Shown: positions 1-7,082 of the stretch, piece by piece
Position numbering within the stretch: position 1 is the first letter of the stretch
How the letters are laid out: the number at the start of each line of letters is the position of its first letter
NCBI GenBank assembly: GCA_041689775.1
Contig: JBDNFP010000358.1
Location: 1 to 17,694 of the forward strand
Length of the DNA stretch: 17,694 nucleotides
Direction of reading: 5' to 3'
From: JBDNFP01 sp041689775
GTDB taxonomy: Bacteria; Bacteroidota; Bacteroidia; Cytophagales; Spirosomataceae
The notes under the pieces: generated by a model
Told to the model about the DNA's origin: nothing
The model's input: only the letters and a program-made list of their open reading frames with translations
Database searches by the model: none
Made by a program: the position numbers and the translations under genes

Positions 1-58
1 ATAATTTGTGTTGTACTTTATGCTGCTCTTGCCAGTCTGATATATTTAGAAAATACTC

Positions 59-90
59 GTTTATCTTTGTCATGTACTGCAAAGATAAAC
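59..90. promoter_or_regulatory. Perfect 11-bp inverted repeat containing TAnnTTTG elements on both strands
   Basis: GTTTATCTTTG (59-69) and its exact reverse complement CAAAGATAAAC (80-90) flank a 10-nt spacer. Each arm contains TATCTTTG, which matches the Bacteroidota -7 element TAnnTTTG, one facing each way. The plus-strand copy (62-69) would start transcription about 135 nt upstream of the beta-helix gene. I see no convincing -33 TTTG at the right distance. It could be an operator, a promoter pair, or the hairpin terminator of a gene left of the window. No T-run follows, which argues against a classical terminator. Confidence 0.4.
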
Positions 91-212
91 ATTCTTTCAA
101 TTGACAGAATTCTCATGCGTTTGCCCTGGAGAATAAAACGAATAGTACTATTTGGAGAAGTTATTTTTTAAATTGCTCATCCGAAGAGACCAACATAATT
201 GACGACTAAAAA

Positions 213-2444
213 ATGAAGTTCAACATTATTGCAACGCTGTTCTGTACCACATGTCTTGTGGCGAGTGGTTATGCACAGGATATTTATGTAACGGCCAAAG
301 GAAACGACACGAATTCCGGCACAAAAGAGAGCCCCGTTGCAACGCTTGAAGCAGCCCGCGATTTAATCCGGCAGTACAAGGCAATTAAAGACTTGCCCAA
401 GGGTGGAATTACCGTGTGGATTGGCCAAGGTCAATACGATCAGAATGAGCCTTTTATCTTGAACGAGAATGATTCAGGCGAACCAGATGCTCCTATTGTT
501 TGGCGAACATTACCAGATCAAGATGTACGGATAACCGGGGGTAAAAGTATTCCCTGGGTAAAGTTTAAAAAAGTCGATAATAAGGCAATTCTCACTAGGC
601 TTTCTAACAGCGCCGCCCAAAATGTGATGCAGGTGAATCTGAATGAACTGGGTATTCATGAGTTTGGTCAGATACAACAGTATGGCCACGCCATGTCAGT
701 TACTCCTGCACCGATTGAGGTTTTCTTCAATCATGAGGCAATGACCCTGGCGCGATATCCAAACGAAGGGTACATAAAAATTGGTAAAGTACTAGATCCC
801 GGATCAATACCTCGCACTAGTGATTACAGCGATAGAGGAGGAATATTCGAATATACCGACCCGAGACACGCTAGATGGGCCGGACAAAAGGACATATGGT
901 TGCAAGGTACTTTTATGTACGGATTTGCCGACGATAATATTTTAGTTGAATCAATTGATGCCAAAAAAAAACAAGTGAAACTCGCCAAGCCATCACTGTA
1001 TGGAGTAGGGAGTGAGCGTGATTTTCGGCATTATGTTGCCTATAATATTCTCGATGAGCTAGATAGCCCCGGAGAATGGTACGTGGATAAAAAATCAGGT
1101 ATACTCTATTTCTGGCCTCCCAGTGATATTGAGGGTAGTTCCATACTAGTTTCCGTTTTAGAAGACCCCATTATTTCCTTGGAGGGTGCAAGCTATGTTA
1201 CCATTCGGGATCTTACCATTGAAGTAGGCCGAGGAATTGGCGTATACATGGAGCGGGGGACAAACAATTTGATTGCTGGCTGCACGGTTAGGAATGTTGG
1301 TACGAGTGGTATTTTTATGGGACAAGGAGCGAAGCAAACCTTTCTCCACGTGACTCATGATGATTATGAGGGTGTACCCGTATCACGACGCGTAGGAAAT
1401 CTGCAAGGTCATATTTATAAGTACACAAATTGGGATCGGAAGGCCGGATCTAATCATGGTATAGTAAGTTGTGACGTATACAATACCGGAAGTGGGGGAA
1501 TTTATTTAAGTGGTGGAAGTAAAAGCAAATTGATACCCGGCAATAATTATGTTGAAAATTGTAAAGTGCACGATTACAATAGGCGTAATAAATTTCTTTG
1601 GTCGGGTATTAATATTGATGGTTGTGGAAACAGAATCTCTCATTGCGAAATTTTTAACTCCGAATGGCAAGGGATATATGTTCATGGAAATGACCATCTT
1701 TTCGAGTATAACAACATTCACCATGTCACATTAAACTCTGATGACACTTCTCCCTGGTATATCGGGAGAGATCCGAGTGATCGGGGAAATATTATCCGGT
1801 ATAATTACTTCCATCATTGCGGGAATCCTGACCGTATGAATATGGGGATTTATTGCGATGATTCTAGTACCGATGTATTAGTCTTTGGCAATGTGTTTTA
1901 TAAAATGAATACAAAGCACGGCGTACTATTCACAAATAGTGGTTGGGATTTAAAAATGAAGAACAATATTATAATCGAACCTATTTCTCATACGGCTCTA
2001 ATATCCGCCCATTATTATACTTGGGCTAGTGGGAGTGGCCCATCCATGTTTGGTGAAAAAGGTCTTTTAAAAAGGCGTTTGTTGGAAAACGTGAACATAT
2101 ATCAAAGTCCTTATTCGGAAAGGTATCCTGAGTTGATGAATTATTTACGTCCTATTGTTGATGGAAAAGAGTGGGAAGGAATGCGCGCAAGAAGAAATGT
2201 ACTGTCAGAAAATCTCATCGTTGGCGGACCAGAAAATCCGTTGCATCTAGATGGGGGTGAGCATGCTCAGTGCGAATATGTAAACAATTATAGAACAGAC
2301 GAAAATCCTGGGTTTGTTGATTTCCAAAATGGAAACCTTAATCTTCAACCTAATTCCGAAGTGTTTAAGAAGATCCTTGGTTTTAAAGCGCTGCCTTTCG
2401 ATAAAATGGGGTTATATATTGATCAATACCGAAAGAGTAAGTAG
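213..2444 (+). CDS. Secreted right-handed parallel beta-helix protein, probable carbohydrate-active enzyme
   Basis: A 743-residue exported protein with a Sec signal peptide at about residues 1-21 (ending SGYAQ). Directly after it comes a block starting DIYVTAKGNDTNSGT, continuing with SPVATLEAARDLI. This block is typical of the N-terminus of bacterial parallel beta-helix proteins such as pectate-lyase-like and GH141-like enzymes. A segment near 85-110 (NDSGEPDAPIVWR, then RITGGK) fits the same class. Residues ~330-590 hold repeated short turns with many Gly, Asn, Ile and Val (GNRISHCEIF, NIIRYNYFHHCG), consistent with helix coils. The substrate cannot be read from the sequence; plant or algal polysaccharide is an inference from the fold. 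No T9SS C-terminal sorting domain is visible. The gene stands alone, with an A-rich region before the ATG and no clear Shine-Dalgarno. It looks AT-richer than its neighbours (19/60 GC at 1861-1920 against 27/60 at 8281-8340). Confidence 0.85.
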   Translation: MKFNIIATLFCTTCLVASGYAQDIYVTAKGNDTNSGTKESPVATLEAARDLIRQYKAIKDLPKGGITVWIGQGQYDQNEPFILNENDSGEPDAPIVWRTLPDQDVRITGGKSIPWVKFKKVDNKAILTRLSNSAAQNVMQVNLNELGIHEFGQIQQYGHAMSVTPAPIEVFFNHEAMTLARYPNEGYIKIGKVLDPGSIPRTSDYSDRGGIFEYTDPRHARWAGQKDIWLQGTFMYGFADDNILVESIDAKKKQVKLAKPSLYGVGSERDFRHYVAYNILDELDSPGEWYVDKKSGILYFWPPSDIEGSSILVSVLEDPIISLEGASYVTIRDLTIEVGRGIGVYMERGTNNLIAGCTVRNVGTSGIFMGQGAKQTFLHVTHDDYEGVPVSRRVGNLQGHIYKYTNWDRKAGSNHGIVSCDVYNTGSGGIYLSGGSKSKLIPGNNYVENCKVHDYNRRNKFLWSGINIDGCGNRISHCEIFNSEWQGIYVHGNDHLFEYNNIHHVTLNSDDTSPWYIGRDPSDRGNIIRYNYFHHCGNPDRMNMGIYCDDSSTDVLVFGNVFYKMNTKHGVLFTNSGWDLKMKNNIIIEPISHTALISAHYYTWASGSGPSMFGEKGLLKRRLLENVNIYQSPYSERYPELMNYLRPIVDGKEWEGMRARRNVLSENLIVGGPENPLHLDGGEHAQCEYVNNYRTDENPGFVDFQNGNLNLQPNSEVFKKILGFKALPFDKMGLYIDQYRKSK

Positions 2445-2465
2445 CTGATAGCTATCAGCTACTTA
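2438..2465 (+). terminator. 28-bp perfect palindrome spanning the stop codon of the beta-helix gene
   Basis: TAAGTAGCTGATAG (2438-2451) is followed immediately by its exact reverse complement, with no spacer. The stop codon TAG (2442-2444) lies inside the left arm. The RNA could fold into a long hairpin at the end of the message, acting as a terminator or 3'-end stabiliser. Only GAACTTATTG follows, with no T-run, so intrinsic termination is uncertain. A perfect palindrome could also bind a dimeric protein. Confidence 0.45.
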
Positions 2466-2663
2466 GAACTTATTGAGTGAGTAGATATCTGTTATCAAAG
2501 TACAATTCACGGTATTCTCAAATTTCTGTTTGATCACTGACAAGACCCGATGAAGCAGCGGCGGCGGCCGGCCGATTGGCTTTGACGCAGAGAGCTGTTC
2601 GGGAAAATCGATCTTCGAATAGCTACTCAAAGATTCCCCGAACTTGTATGAGTTGACATTAGT
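2466..2663. other. Non-coding stretch with alternative hairpins, no gene recognised
   Basis: No convincing reading frame is present. The centre contains a GC-rich patch with the 10-bp palindrome CGGCCGGCCG. Two mutually exclusive pairings are possible. AGCTGTTCG (2593-2601) can pair with CGAATAGCT (2616-2624), with one G-U pair. GTTCGGG (2597-2603) can instead pair perfectly with CCCGAAC (2637-2643). With the hairpin at 2664-2686 this could be a small structured RNA or an extended 3' UTR, but nothing matches an RNA family I can name. Confidence 0.25.
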
Positions 2664-2694
2664 GGCCCGGATGCAGTATCCGGGCCCTTGGTTT
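2664..2694. terminator. GC-rich hairpin between the beta-helix and Dabb genes
   Basis: GGCCCGGAT (2664-2672), a 5-nt loop, and ATCCGGGCC (2678-2686) form a perfect 9-bp stem. On the plus strand it is followed by CTTGGTTTT, a weak T-tract. It sits between the convergent beta-helix gene (+) and the leftward Dabb gene (ends 2716), so it may act in both directions. On the minus strand no T-run follows. Confidence 0.55.
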
Positions 2695-2715
2695 TAAAAG
2701 TAACTAAAAGCTGGA

Positions 2716-3015
2716 TCAGGATACAGCATCATACACCTGCACACGATCCCAAAGAGAAGCACAAGTATCGATAAACGTCATGTGATCGGGGTGTACCTGA
2801 TACATATCGTGGGCTACTTTGTCGATAAAGACAAACGTGATTGAAAAATCATAGGTATGATCAATGACCGGGCGACGGGTATCCGCCGGAGCACCGATGT
2901 AGCCGGTATGGACATCGCTGATTTTTGCTAACTCCTGAAGACCGGCATGTAAAGCTGCCCGGGCCTCGGCGTTGTCTTTTTCTTTAAGCCAAAAAAATAC
3001 GGTATGTACAAACAT
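2716..3015 (-). CDS. Dabb (stress-responsive alpha/beta-barrel) domain protein
   Basis: A 99-residue cytoplasmic protein with no signal peptide. It fits the Dabb family: it opens with MFVHTVFFWLKE, the strand carrying the conserved early His, and continues through a helix with AALHAGLQEL. Later come YDFSITFVFID and YQVHPDHMTFI, matching the family's usual 'yD..l...F.s.......y..hp.H..f' pattern. Dabb proteins form dimeric ferredoxin-like barrels. Some are stress-induced and some are enzymes (for example olivetolic acid cyclase), but most bacterial members have no assigned reaction, so none is claimed here. It is the third gene of a leftward group, 50 bp downstream of the SGNH hydrolase, and may be co-transcribed with it. 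The full length is typical for a single-domain member. Confidence 0.85.
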   Translation of the reverse strand: MFVHTVFFWLKEKDNAEARAALHAGLQELAKISDVHTGYIGAPADTRRPVIDHTYDFSITFVFIDKVAHDMYQVHPDHMTFIDTCASLWDRVQVYDAVS

Positions 3016-3065
3016 CTGTTAAAAAAAGGAAAGGGTGAATAATGATAAAAACGTCGTTGGGCTGA

Positions 3066-3785
3066 TTATTTACTTAAAATTATTTTGATTTCAGGCAGTG
3101 ATGTATCCGCCCATAGCTTATACATCTTACCGGAGAAATGCAGCCCGTCGGTAGCAAACATCGATGGAGCGCCGAGTCCTGTACGTGAAATGGGGGTAAT
3201 GTCAATGTAAAGAATACCCGCTTTTTTACACTCCTCTTGGGCTACCGAGTTAAAAGCATCAATTTCACGTGCTACCTTGGCGCGATCACCCCTCTCGCCA
3301 AAGGGAGAAACTCCCCAATCAGGAATCGATAGTACAAAGACCCGTTGTTTACGGCTACCGGCAAACTCAACGCTGGTTTCGAGCAGGCTCTTAAATTCTG
3401 CACGGTATTGCTCCATACTCTGCCCCTGGTATTGGTTGTTTACCCCAATGAGGAGCGAAACCAGTTTGTAATCTTTGCGCTTATTAGCAGCCTGAATACC
3501 ACTACTAAGCTCGGCGGTAGTCCAGCCCGTACGGGCGATAATATCAGGGGAAGCAACATTGACGCCTTCTTTCCGAAGTAAGTCAGCGAGTTGAACCGAC
3601 CAACGGTCAGCTTCCGGCACACTTTCACCGATGGTATAGGAGTCGCCCAAGGATAAAAAAGAAGCGCCTTTATCGGGGTCGGTATTCATGACAGGGTCTT
3701 TATCAGGCGTAATGCATGGCTCTTGGTCAGATACACAGGTGAGGCAAAAGAGAGTCATACCAGCGATTAAATAGGTCAGATTCAT
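3066..3785 (-). CDS. SGNH/GDSL-family hydrolase, exported, possibly a lipoprotein
   Basis: A 239-residue esterase/lipase-type hydrolase. The N-terminus (MNLTYLIAGMTLFCLTC) is a short hydrophobic export signal with Cys14 and Cys17. A lipoprotein is plausible, but the box is not canonical because Thr rather than Ala/Gly/Ser precedes Cys17. The SGNH blocks are visible: block I SLGDSYT with Ser49 as nucleophile, block II Gly in RTGWTT (residue 87), block III GVNNQ (Asn117), and block V DGLH with Asp213 and His216. Likely substrates are acyl or acetyl esters in the periplasm; the exact substrate is unknown. Its ATG overlaps the stop codon of the upstream histidine kinase by 4 bp (ATGA type), which implies translational coupling in one operon. 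The start is supported by that overlap and by the signal sequence. Confidence 0.88.
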   Translation of the reverse strand: MNLTYLIAGMTLFCLTCVSDQEPCITPDKDPVMNTDPDKGASFLSLGDSYTIGESVPEADRWSVQLADLLRKEGVNVASPDIIARTGWTTAELSSGIQAANKRKDYKLVSLLIGVNNQYQGQSMEQYRAEFKSLLETSVEFAGSRKQRVFVLSIPDWGVSPFGERGDRAKVAREIDAFNSVAQEECKKAGILYIDITPISRTGLGAPSMFATDGLHFSGKMYKLWADTSLPEIKIILSK

Positions 3786-4816
3786 TCTGTTTTTTCTAGC
3801 TTAAAAGTAAATGTAGTGCCTTTATTGAGTTTTGACATTACGGCGATCTTAGAACCGTGTCCATTCAGGATATGCTTCACAATGGCTAGTCCGAGGCCCG
3901 TACCGCCCCGTTCTTTCGATCGGCTTTTTTCTACCCGGTAGAAGCGCTCAAAAATACGTGACAGGTGCTCCGGCGGTATGCCGGGGCCGTTGTCGCGAAC
4001 AGAAATGCCGTAGTGCTTTTTATCTTCGTCGAAGTGGATAATCACTTTTCCGCCTTCGTTGTTGTACTTGATTGCATTTTCAATGAGGTTAATCATCACC
4101 TGTTCGATACGCTGAGCGTCGGCGTTGACCCAAACCTCGGCAAGTTTATCCGGCTTCATTTTCAAGCTAACTTTTCGGTCGAAGGCTATTTTTTCCAGCC
4201 GATCCAGGATGTCCTCGGTGACAACCCACAGATTAACCTTCTCCATATTCATCTTAATTGCCCTCGTTTCCATTTGGGAGAGGGTCACCAGATCTTTGAC
4301 GAGCGCATCGAGCCCGTCCAGGCTTTTAGCTGCTTTTTTCAAAAACCGATCGCGTACTTTCTCATCGTCCACGGCTCCGTCGATTAGGGTATGAATAAAC
4401 CCTTGGGCGGCAAAAATGGGAGTTTTGAGTTCGTGCGAAACATCGGCTAGGAACTCTCTACGAAACTGTTCCAGCTTTTTTAACTCCTCAATTTCTTTCT
4501 GTTTTTTGGCTACGTAGACAAAGATTTCGTCATTGAGGAGTTTGAGTGGGTTGCTCTCCCGGATGAGTAGTTTCCGGGAAATGTTGAAATCTTTGAGTTT
4601 AAGCTTATGGATCGTGCGGTACATTTTATTGACCTCCCGGAATACAATGATTTCGATCGTATACAGGACAAGAAAAAATGAGCCAACGAAACTCGACACC
4701 CCCACCACAAAGAGCATACTCTGCGTAACTCCCTGCACAAAGGTCAGAAAGGAAGTGGTAATGGCCGAGATAAGGAAAGCAAGAACGAACGCAATGACGC
4801 GTGGACTTAGTGACAT
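3782..4816 (-). CDS. Membrane sensor histidine kinase (PhoR-like HisKA/HATPase_c)
   Basis: A 344-residue two-component sensor kinase. Two hydrophobic segments (about residues 7-27 and 33-55) with almost no loop between them leave little room for a periplasmic sensor domain, so the signal may be sensed in the membrane. A linker with a coiled-coil look (103-118, KKQKEIEELKKLE) leads to HisKA with phospho-acceptor His128 in DVSHELKTP. The ATPase part shows the N box (NLIENAIKYN, Asn247), G1 (DNGPGI, 275-280), an F box (FERFYRVEKSRS) and G2 (GGTGLGLAI, 304-312), so all catalytic motifs are intact. No response regulator lies next to it in the window, which is unusual for this type; its partner must be encoded elsewhere. 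It is the first gene of the leftward group with the SGNH hydrolase. Stimulus and regulon are unknown. Confidence 0.93.
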   Translation of the reverse strand: MSLSPRVIAFVLAFLISAITTSFLTFVQGVTQSMLFVVGVSSFVGSFFLVLYTIEIIVFREVNKMYRTIHKLKLKDFNISRKLLIRESNPLKLLNDEIFVYVAKKQKEIEELKKLEQFRREFLADVSHELKTPIFAAQGFIHTLIDGAVDDEKVRDRFLKKAAKSLDGLDALVKDLVTLSQMETRAIKMNMEKVNLWVVTEDILDRLEKIAFDRKVSLKMKPDKLAEVWVNADAQRIEQVMINLIENAIKYNNEGGKVIIHFDEDKKHYGISVRDNGPGIPPEHLSRIFERFYRVEKSRSKERGGTGLGLAIVKHILNGHGSKIAVMSKLNKGTTFTFKLEKTE

Positions 4817-4861
4817 GGGAAGGAAGTTTGCTGCCGGATTGGGTTACCCCGGCAGGACACA

Positions 4862-4869
4862 CAAAGGTA
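4862..4869 (-). promoter_or_regulatory. Possible -7 element for the histidine kinase operon
   Basis: On the minus strand the sequence reads TACCTTTG, an exact match to TAnnTTTG, about 45 nt before the kinase ATG at 4816. No TTTG lies at the usual -33 distance, so this is a partial promoter match only. Confidence 0.3.
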
Positions 4870-4909
4870 AAAATCATTCATCGGAATGCAGAATCCCTTT
4901 TTTCGAAAC

Positions 4910-4942
4910 AAAAAAGGAGTCAGAACAACGCGTTCCAACTCC
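4910..4942 (-). terminator. Rho-independent terminator of the glutamate dehydrogenase gene
   Basis: Read on the minus strand, GGAGTTGGAACG pairs with the following TGTTCTGACTCC around a 3-nt loop. This gives 12 pairs including three wobble pairs (4916-4942), and TTTTTT (4910-4915) follows at once. It begins about 25 nt beyond the dehydrogenase stop codon, the right place and orientation for an intrinsic terminator. A second smaller inverted repeat (CCTTTTTT at 4896-4903, AAAAAAGG at 4910-4917) overlaps its T-run. Confidence 0.75.
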
Positions 4943-4967
4943 CATTATCTCGTGTATTGGGGGAGGT

Positions 4968-6245
4968 TTAGAACCCTCCCCGGAACTTGTACGTACTGGC
5001 AACCTTATCAATTGCTACGATATAAGCGGCGATACGAAGTGGTACCTGATACTGTTGTGAGGTCTGATATACTTTATTAAAGGCATCTTTCATGATACGG
5101 TCGCTGCGGCGGTTAATACGTTCGAGCGTCCATTTGTAGCCAATTCGGTTTTGTACCCATTCAAAGTACGACACCGTTACACCACCGGCGTTAGCCAGGA
5201 TGTCGGGTACTACCATAATACCTTTCTCGTTGATGATATCATCGGCCTTGGCTGAGGTAGGTCCGTTGGCTCCTTCCACAATCATTTTTGCCTGGATGCT
5301 GGCCGCATTTTTGAGGGTAATAACATCCTCCATAGCAGCGGGTATCAGTACGTCGACGGGCAAAGAGAAGAGTTCTTCACCGGTAATCATCTCGGCGCCC
5401 TCAAAGCCTTCTAGAATACCATTGTTGCGGTCGCGGTAGGCGATGGCCGCTTCAATATCAATGCCTCCATCGTTGTAGTAAGCACCGGAAATATCACTGA
5501 TAGCCTGTATGCTCACACCGCGCTCACGCATGAGAGATGCCGCATGTGATCCTACGTTACCAAACCCCTGAACGGCGGCCGTTGCCCGGTAAGGATTGAG
5601 CCGTAGTTTTTCCATACCAGCCAGGGCCGAGATGGTTACGCCACGACCGGTAGCTTCGGTACGGCCGAGTGACCCACCCAACACGAGGGGCTTACCCGTT
5701 ACGACGGCCTGTACTGTCATACCTTTTGATTTGGAGTACTCATCCATCAACCACGCCATTTCGCGTTGGCCGGTACCCATATCGGGGGCCGGAATATCCT
5801 GATCCGGACCGAAAACGTCGAGCATTGCGGTGGTATAGGCGCGCATCAGACGCTCTATTTCTCCGGCCGACATCTTCCGGGGATTACAGGCAATACCACC
5901 TTTGGCACCACCGTAGGGGATATCCACCACGGCGCATTTCCAGGTCATCCAGGCAGCAAGCGCTCGTACTTCGTCCAGGTTTACACCCGGATCAAACCGG
6001 ATTCCGCCCTTACTAGGCCCCAGGATTGTAGAGTGAATCACGCGATAGCCTTCAAAGGTCTGAATTTCACCACTATCCATGGTTACGGGTAGACCAACAA
6101 TGACCTGTTTGCGGGGGACTTTCAAGATGTGATACATCTCGTCGGAGATACCAAGCAGCTGCACGGCCTTGTCGAATCGCTGCATCATTGACTCCAATGG
6201 GTTCTCCTTATCCTTTATAGGAGCTGGTTCTATATAGCTCGTCAT
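4968..6245 (-). CDS. Glu/Leu/Phe/Val dehydrogenase, probably glutamate dehydrogenase
   Basis: A 425-residue cytoplasmic oxidoreductase of the ELFV dehydrogenase family. It reversibly converts glutamate to 2-oxoglutarate and ammonia with a nicotinamide cofactor, linking nitrogen and carbon metabolism. Visible motifs are the substrate-binding lysines Lys79 (GPSKGGIRF) and Lys103 (TWKCAVVD), the catalytic Lys115 in YGGAKGGI, Asp155 in PAPDMGTG, and the dinucleotide-binding loop GFGNVGS (227-233). VEGANGPT lies near residue 325. The length and the N-terminal extension before the first core helix match the ~420-residue hexameric RocG/GudB-like class. Specificity for glutamate over other amino acids, and NAD versus NADP, cannot be settled by reading alone. 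It is a single-gene unit with its own promoter (6307-6339) and terminator (4910-4942), divergent from the TraR/DksA-like gene. Confidence 0.95.
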   Translation of the reverse strand: MTSYIEPAPIKDKENPLESMMQRFDKAVQLLGISDEMYHILKVPRKQVIVGLPVTMDSGEIQTFEGYRVIHSTILGPSKGGIRFDPGVNLDEVRALAAWMTWKCAVVDIPYGGAKGGIACNPRKMSAGEIERLMRAYTTAMLDVFGPDQDIPAPDMGTGQREMAWLMDEYSKSKGMTVQAVVTGKPLVLGGSLGRTEATGRGVTISALAGMEKLRLNPYRATAAVQGFGNVGSHAASLMRERGVSIQAISDISGAYYNDGGIDIEAAIAYRDRNNGILEGFEGAEMITGEELFSLPVDVLIPAAMEDVITLKNAASIQAKMIVEGANGPTSAKADDIINEKGIMVVPDILANAGGVTVSYFEWVQNRIGYKWTLERINRRSDRIMKDAFNKVYQTSQQYQVPLRIAAYIVAIDKVASTYKFRGGF

Positions 6246-6306
6246 TATTTCCGGATTTAATTAATTGAATATTAGCTAGTTAATTAAATTTGTTTGCTTT
6301 GTGTTG

Positions 6307-6339
6307 CAAACTTACATCTTTTGAAACGATAAAAACAAA
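6307..6339 (-). promoter_or_regulatory. Bacteroidota-type promoter for the dehydrogenase gene
   Basis: On the minus strand TTTG (6336-6339) and TAAGTTTG (6307-6314) are separated by 21 nt. They match the -33 TTTG and -7 TAnnTTTG consensus with near-standard spacing. Transcription would start near 6300, leaving a leader of about 55 nt before the ATG at 6245. Confidence 0.5.
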
Positions 6340-6520
6340 AAACTATTTTTTCTTGAAATTATATAATATTAGTCCGTAGAAATAGATTCTTTGTCGCTTT
6401 GTCACTTTGTAGAAATGTTCATGGATTTAATATTCATAATTCGAAATAATTCATTGTCTTTTGTAATAAATTAAGAATACTTTAAAAAGCACGATTTTTA
6501 TTTTTTTCGATAAATAGATT

Positions 6521-6554
6521 TTTGGGAAAGTCTGAACAATAACTCTTATTTTTG
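6521..6554 (+). promoter_or_regulatory. Bacteroidota-type promoter for the TraR/DksA-like gene
   Basis: TTTG (6521-6524) and TATTTTTG (6547-6554) match the -33 and -7 elements with a 22-nt spacer, slightly long. The -7 element ends 47 nt before the ATG at 6602, leaving a short A/C-rich leader. Confidence 0.45.
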
Positions 6555-6601
6555 CCTCCAAGCCAACAACACCATCTAAAATCATTCCAAATAATATCGT
6601 T

Positions 6602-6985
6602 ATGCAAGAAGAAAGAACACGGTACTCTGAAGATGAACTTAAAGAATTTGAGGAGCTAATCTTGGGTAAGCTGGAAGGGACCCTCAGTGAACTGAACTAC
6701 ATCAAAGATTCTTTGAGCAAAAAGAACGATAGTGGCACCGACAACACAGCCGGTACCGCCAAATTGCTGGAAGATGGTGCGGATGCGAATGAGCGCGAGA
6801 ATCTCAGCCAATTGGCGGCCCGTTTGCAGAAGTATAGTATTCAGCTCGAAAACGCTTTGGTAAGAATTAAAAACGGCACCTACGGAATATGTATTGATAC
6901 CGGTAAGTTGATTTCCAAGGAGCGCCTTCGTGTGGTACCCCACACCCAACAAACCATTGAAGCAAAGCTGAGGCGATCAAAATAA
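6602..6985 (+). CDS. TraR/DksA-family protein with degenerate zinc finger
   Basis: A 127-residue cytoplasmic protein. The N-terminal two-thirds (about 1-90) is highly charged and helical (SEDELKEFEELILGKLEG), as expected for the DksA coiled coil. An acidic stretch, DGADANERENLSQLAARLQKY, resembles the family's 'D..D.A...' coiled-coil region. The C-terminus has TYGICIDTGKLISKERLRVVP, the family's zinc-finger position. Only one cysteine (near residue 99) is present, not the four of E. coli DksA, so metal binding by a C4 finger is unlikely. One-cysteine variants are, to my knowledge, common in Bacteroidota. DksA-type proteins bind the RNA polymerase secondary channel and modulate transcription, often with ppGpp; that role here is inferred. 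It is transcribed alone and ends at a strong hairpin. Confidence 0.88.
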   Translation: MQEERTRYSEDELKEFEELILGKLEGTLSELNYIKDSLSKKNDSGTDNTAGTAKLLEDGADANERENLSQLAARLQKYSIQLENALVRIKNGTYGICIDTGKLISKERLRVVPHTQQTIEAKLRRSK

Positions 6986-7031
6986 CCGCCAGGCTGCGGG
7001 CCTGCCCGCAGACATACGATACAATTCTGAC

Positions 7032-7064
7032 AAAAGGTACTTAATGATAAGTACCTTTTTTATT
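7032..7064 (+). terminator. Rho-independent terminator after the TraR/DksA-like gene
   Basis: AAAAGGTACTTA (7032-7043), the 4-nt loop ATGA, and TAAGTACCTTTT (7048-7059) form a perfect 12-bp stem followed by TTATTTT. It lies 47 nt after the stop codon at 6985. An in-frame ATG (7044) for the next gene lies in the loop, which argues against using it as a start. Confidence 0.8.
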
Positions 7065-7082
7065 TTATCCTTGACAAACTAC

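Larger units (their letters stand above)
6246..6601. other. AT-rich divergent intergenic region (356 bp)
   Basis: This region separates the leftward dehydrogenase gene from the rightward TraR/DksA-like gene and contains no credible reading frame. It is strongly AT-rich, with several TTAATTAA-type palindromes next to the dehydrogenase start (6258-6265 and 6281-6288). One promoter-like match faces each gene (listed separately). The middle, about 6345-6515, holds A/T tracts only and no motif I recognise; bent DNA or binding of a nucleoid protein is possible. Confidence 0.6.

Noticed and set aside
2590..2645. tRNA-like T-arm impression (TTCGAAT...CCCCGAA)
   Set aside because: No matching acceptor stem, anticodon arm or D arm could be found around it on either strand.
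4533..5060. 175-residue plus-strand frame across the kinase start and the dehydrogenase end
   Set aside because: It is antisense to two well-supported genes and the dehydrogenase terminator, and its sequence has no recognisable domain or signal.
7044..7082. Upstream ATG giving the M14 peptidase a 13-residue longer N-terminus
   Set aside because: The ATG is in the loop of the preceding gene's terminator hairpin, and the extension would bury the clear signal peptide that begins at 7083.
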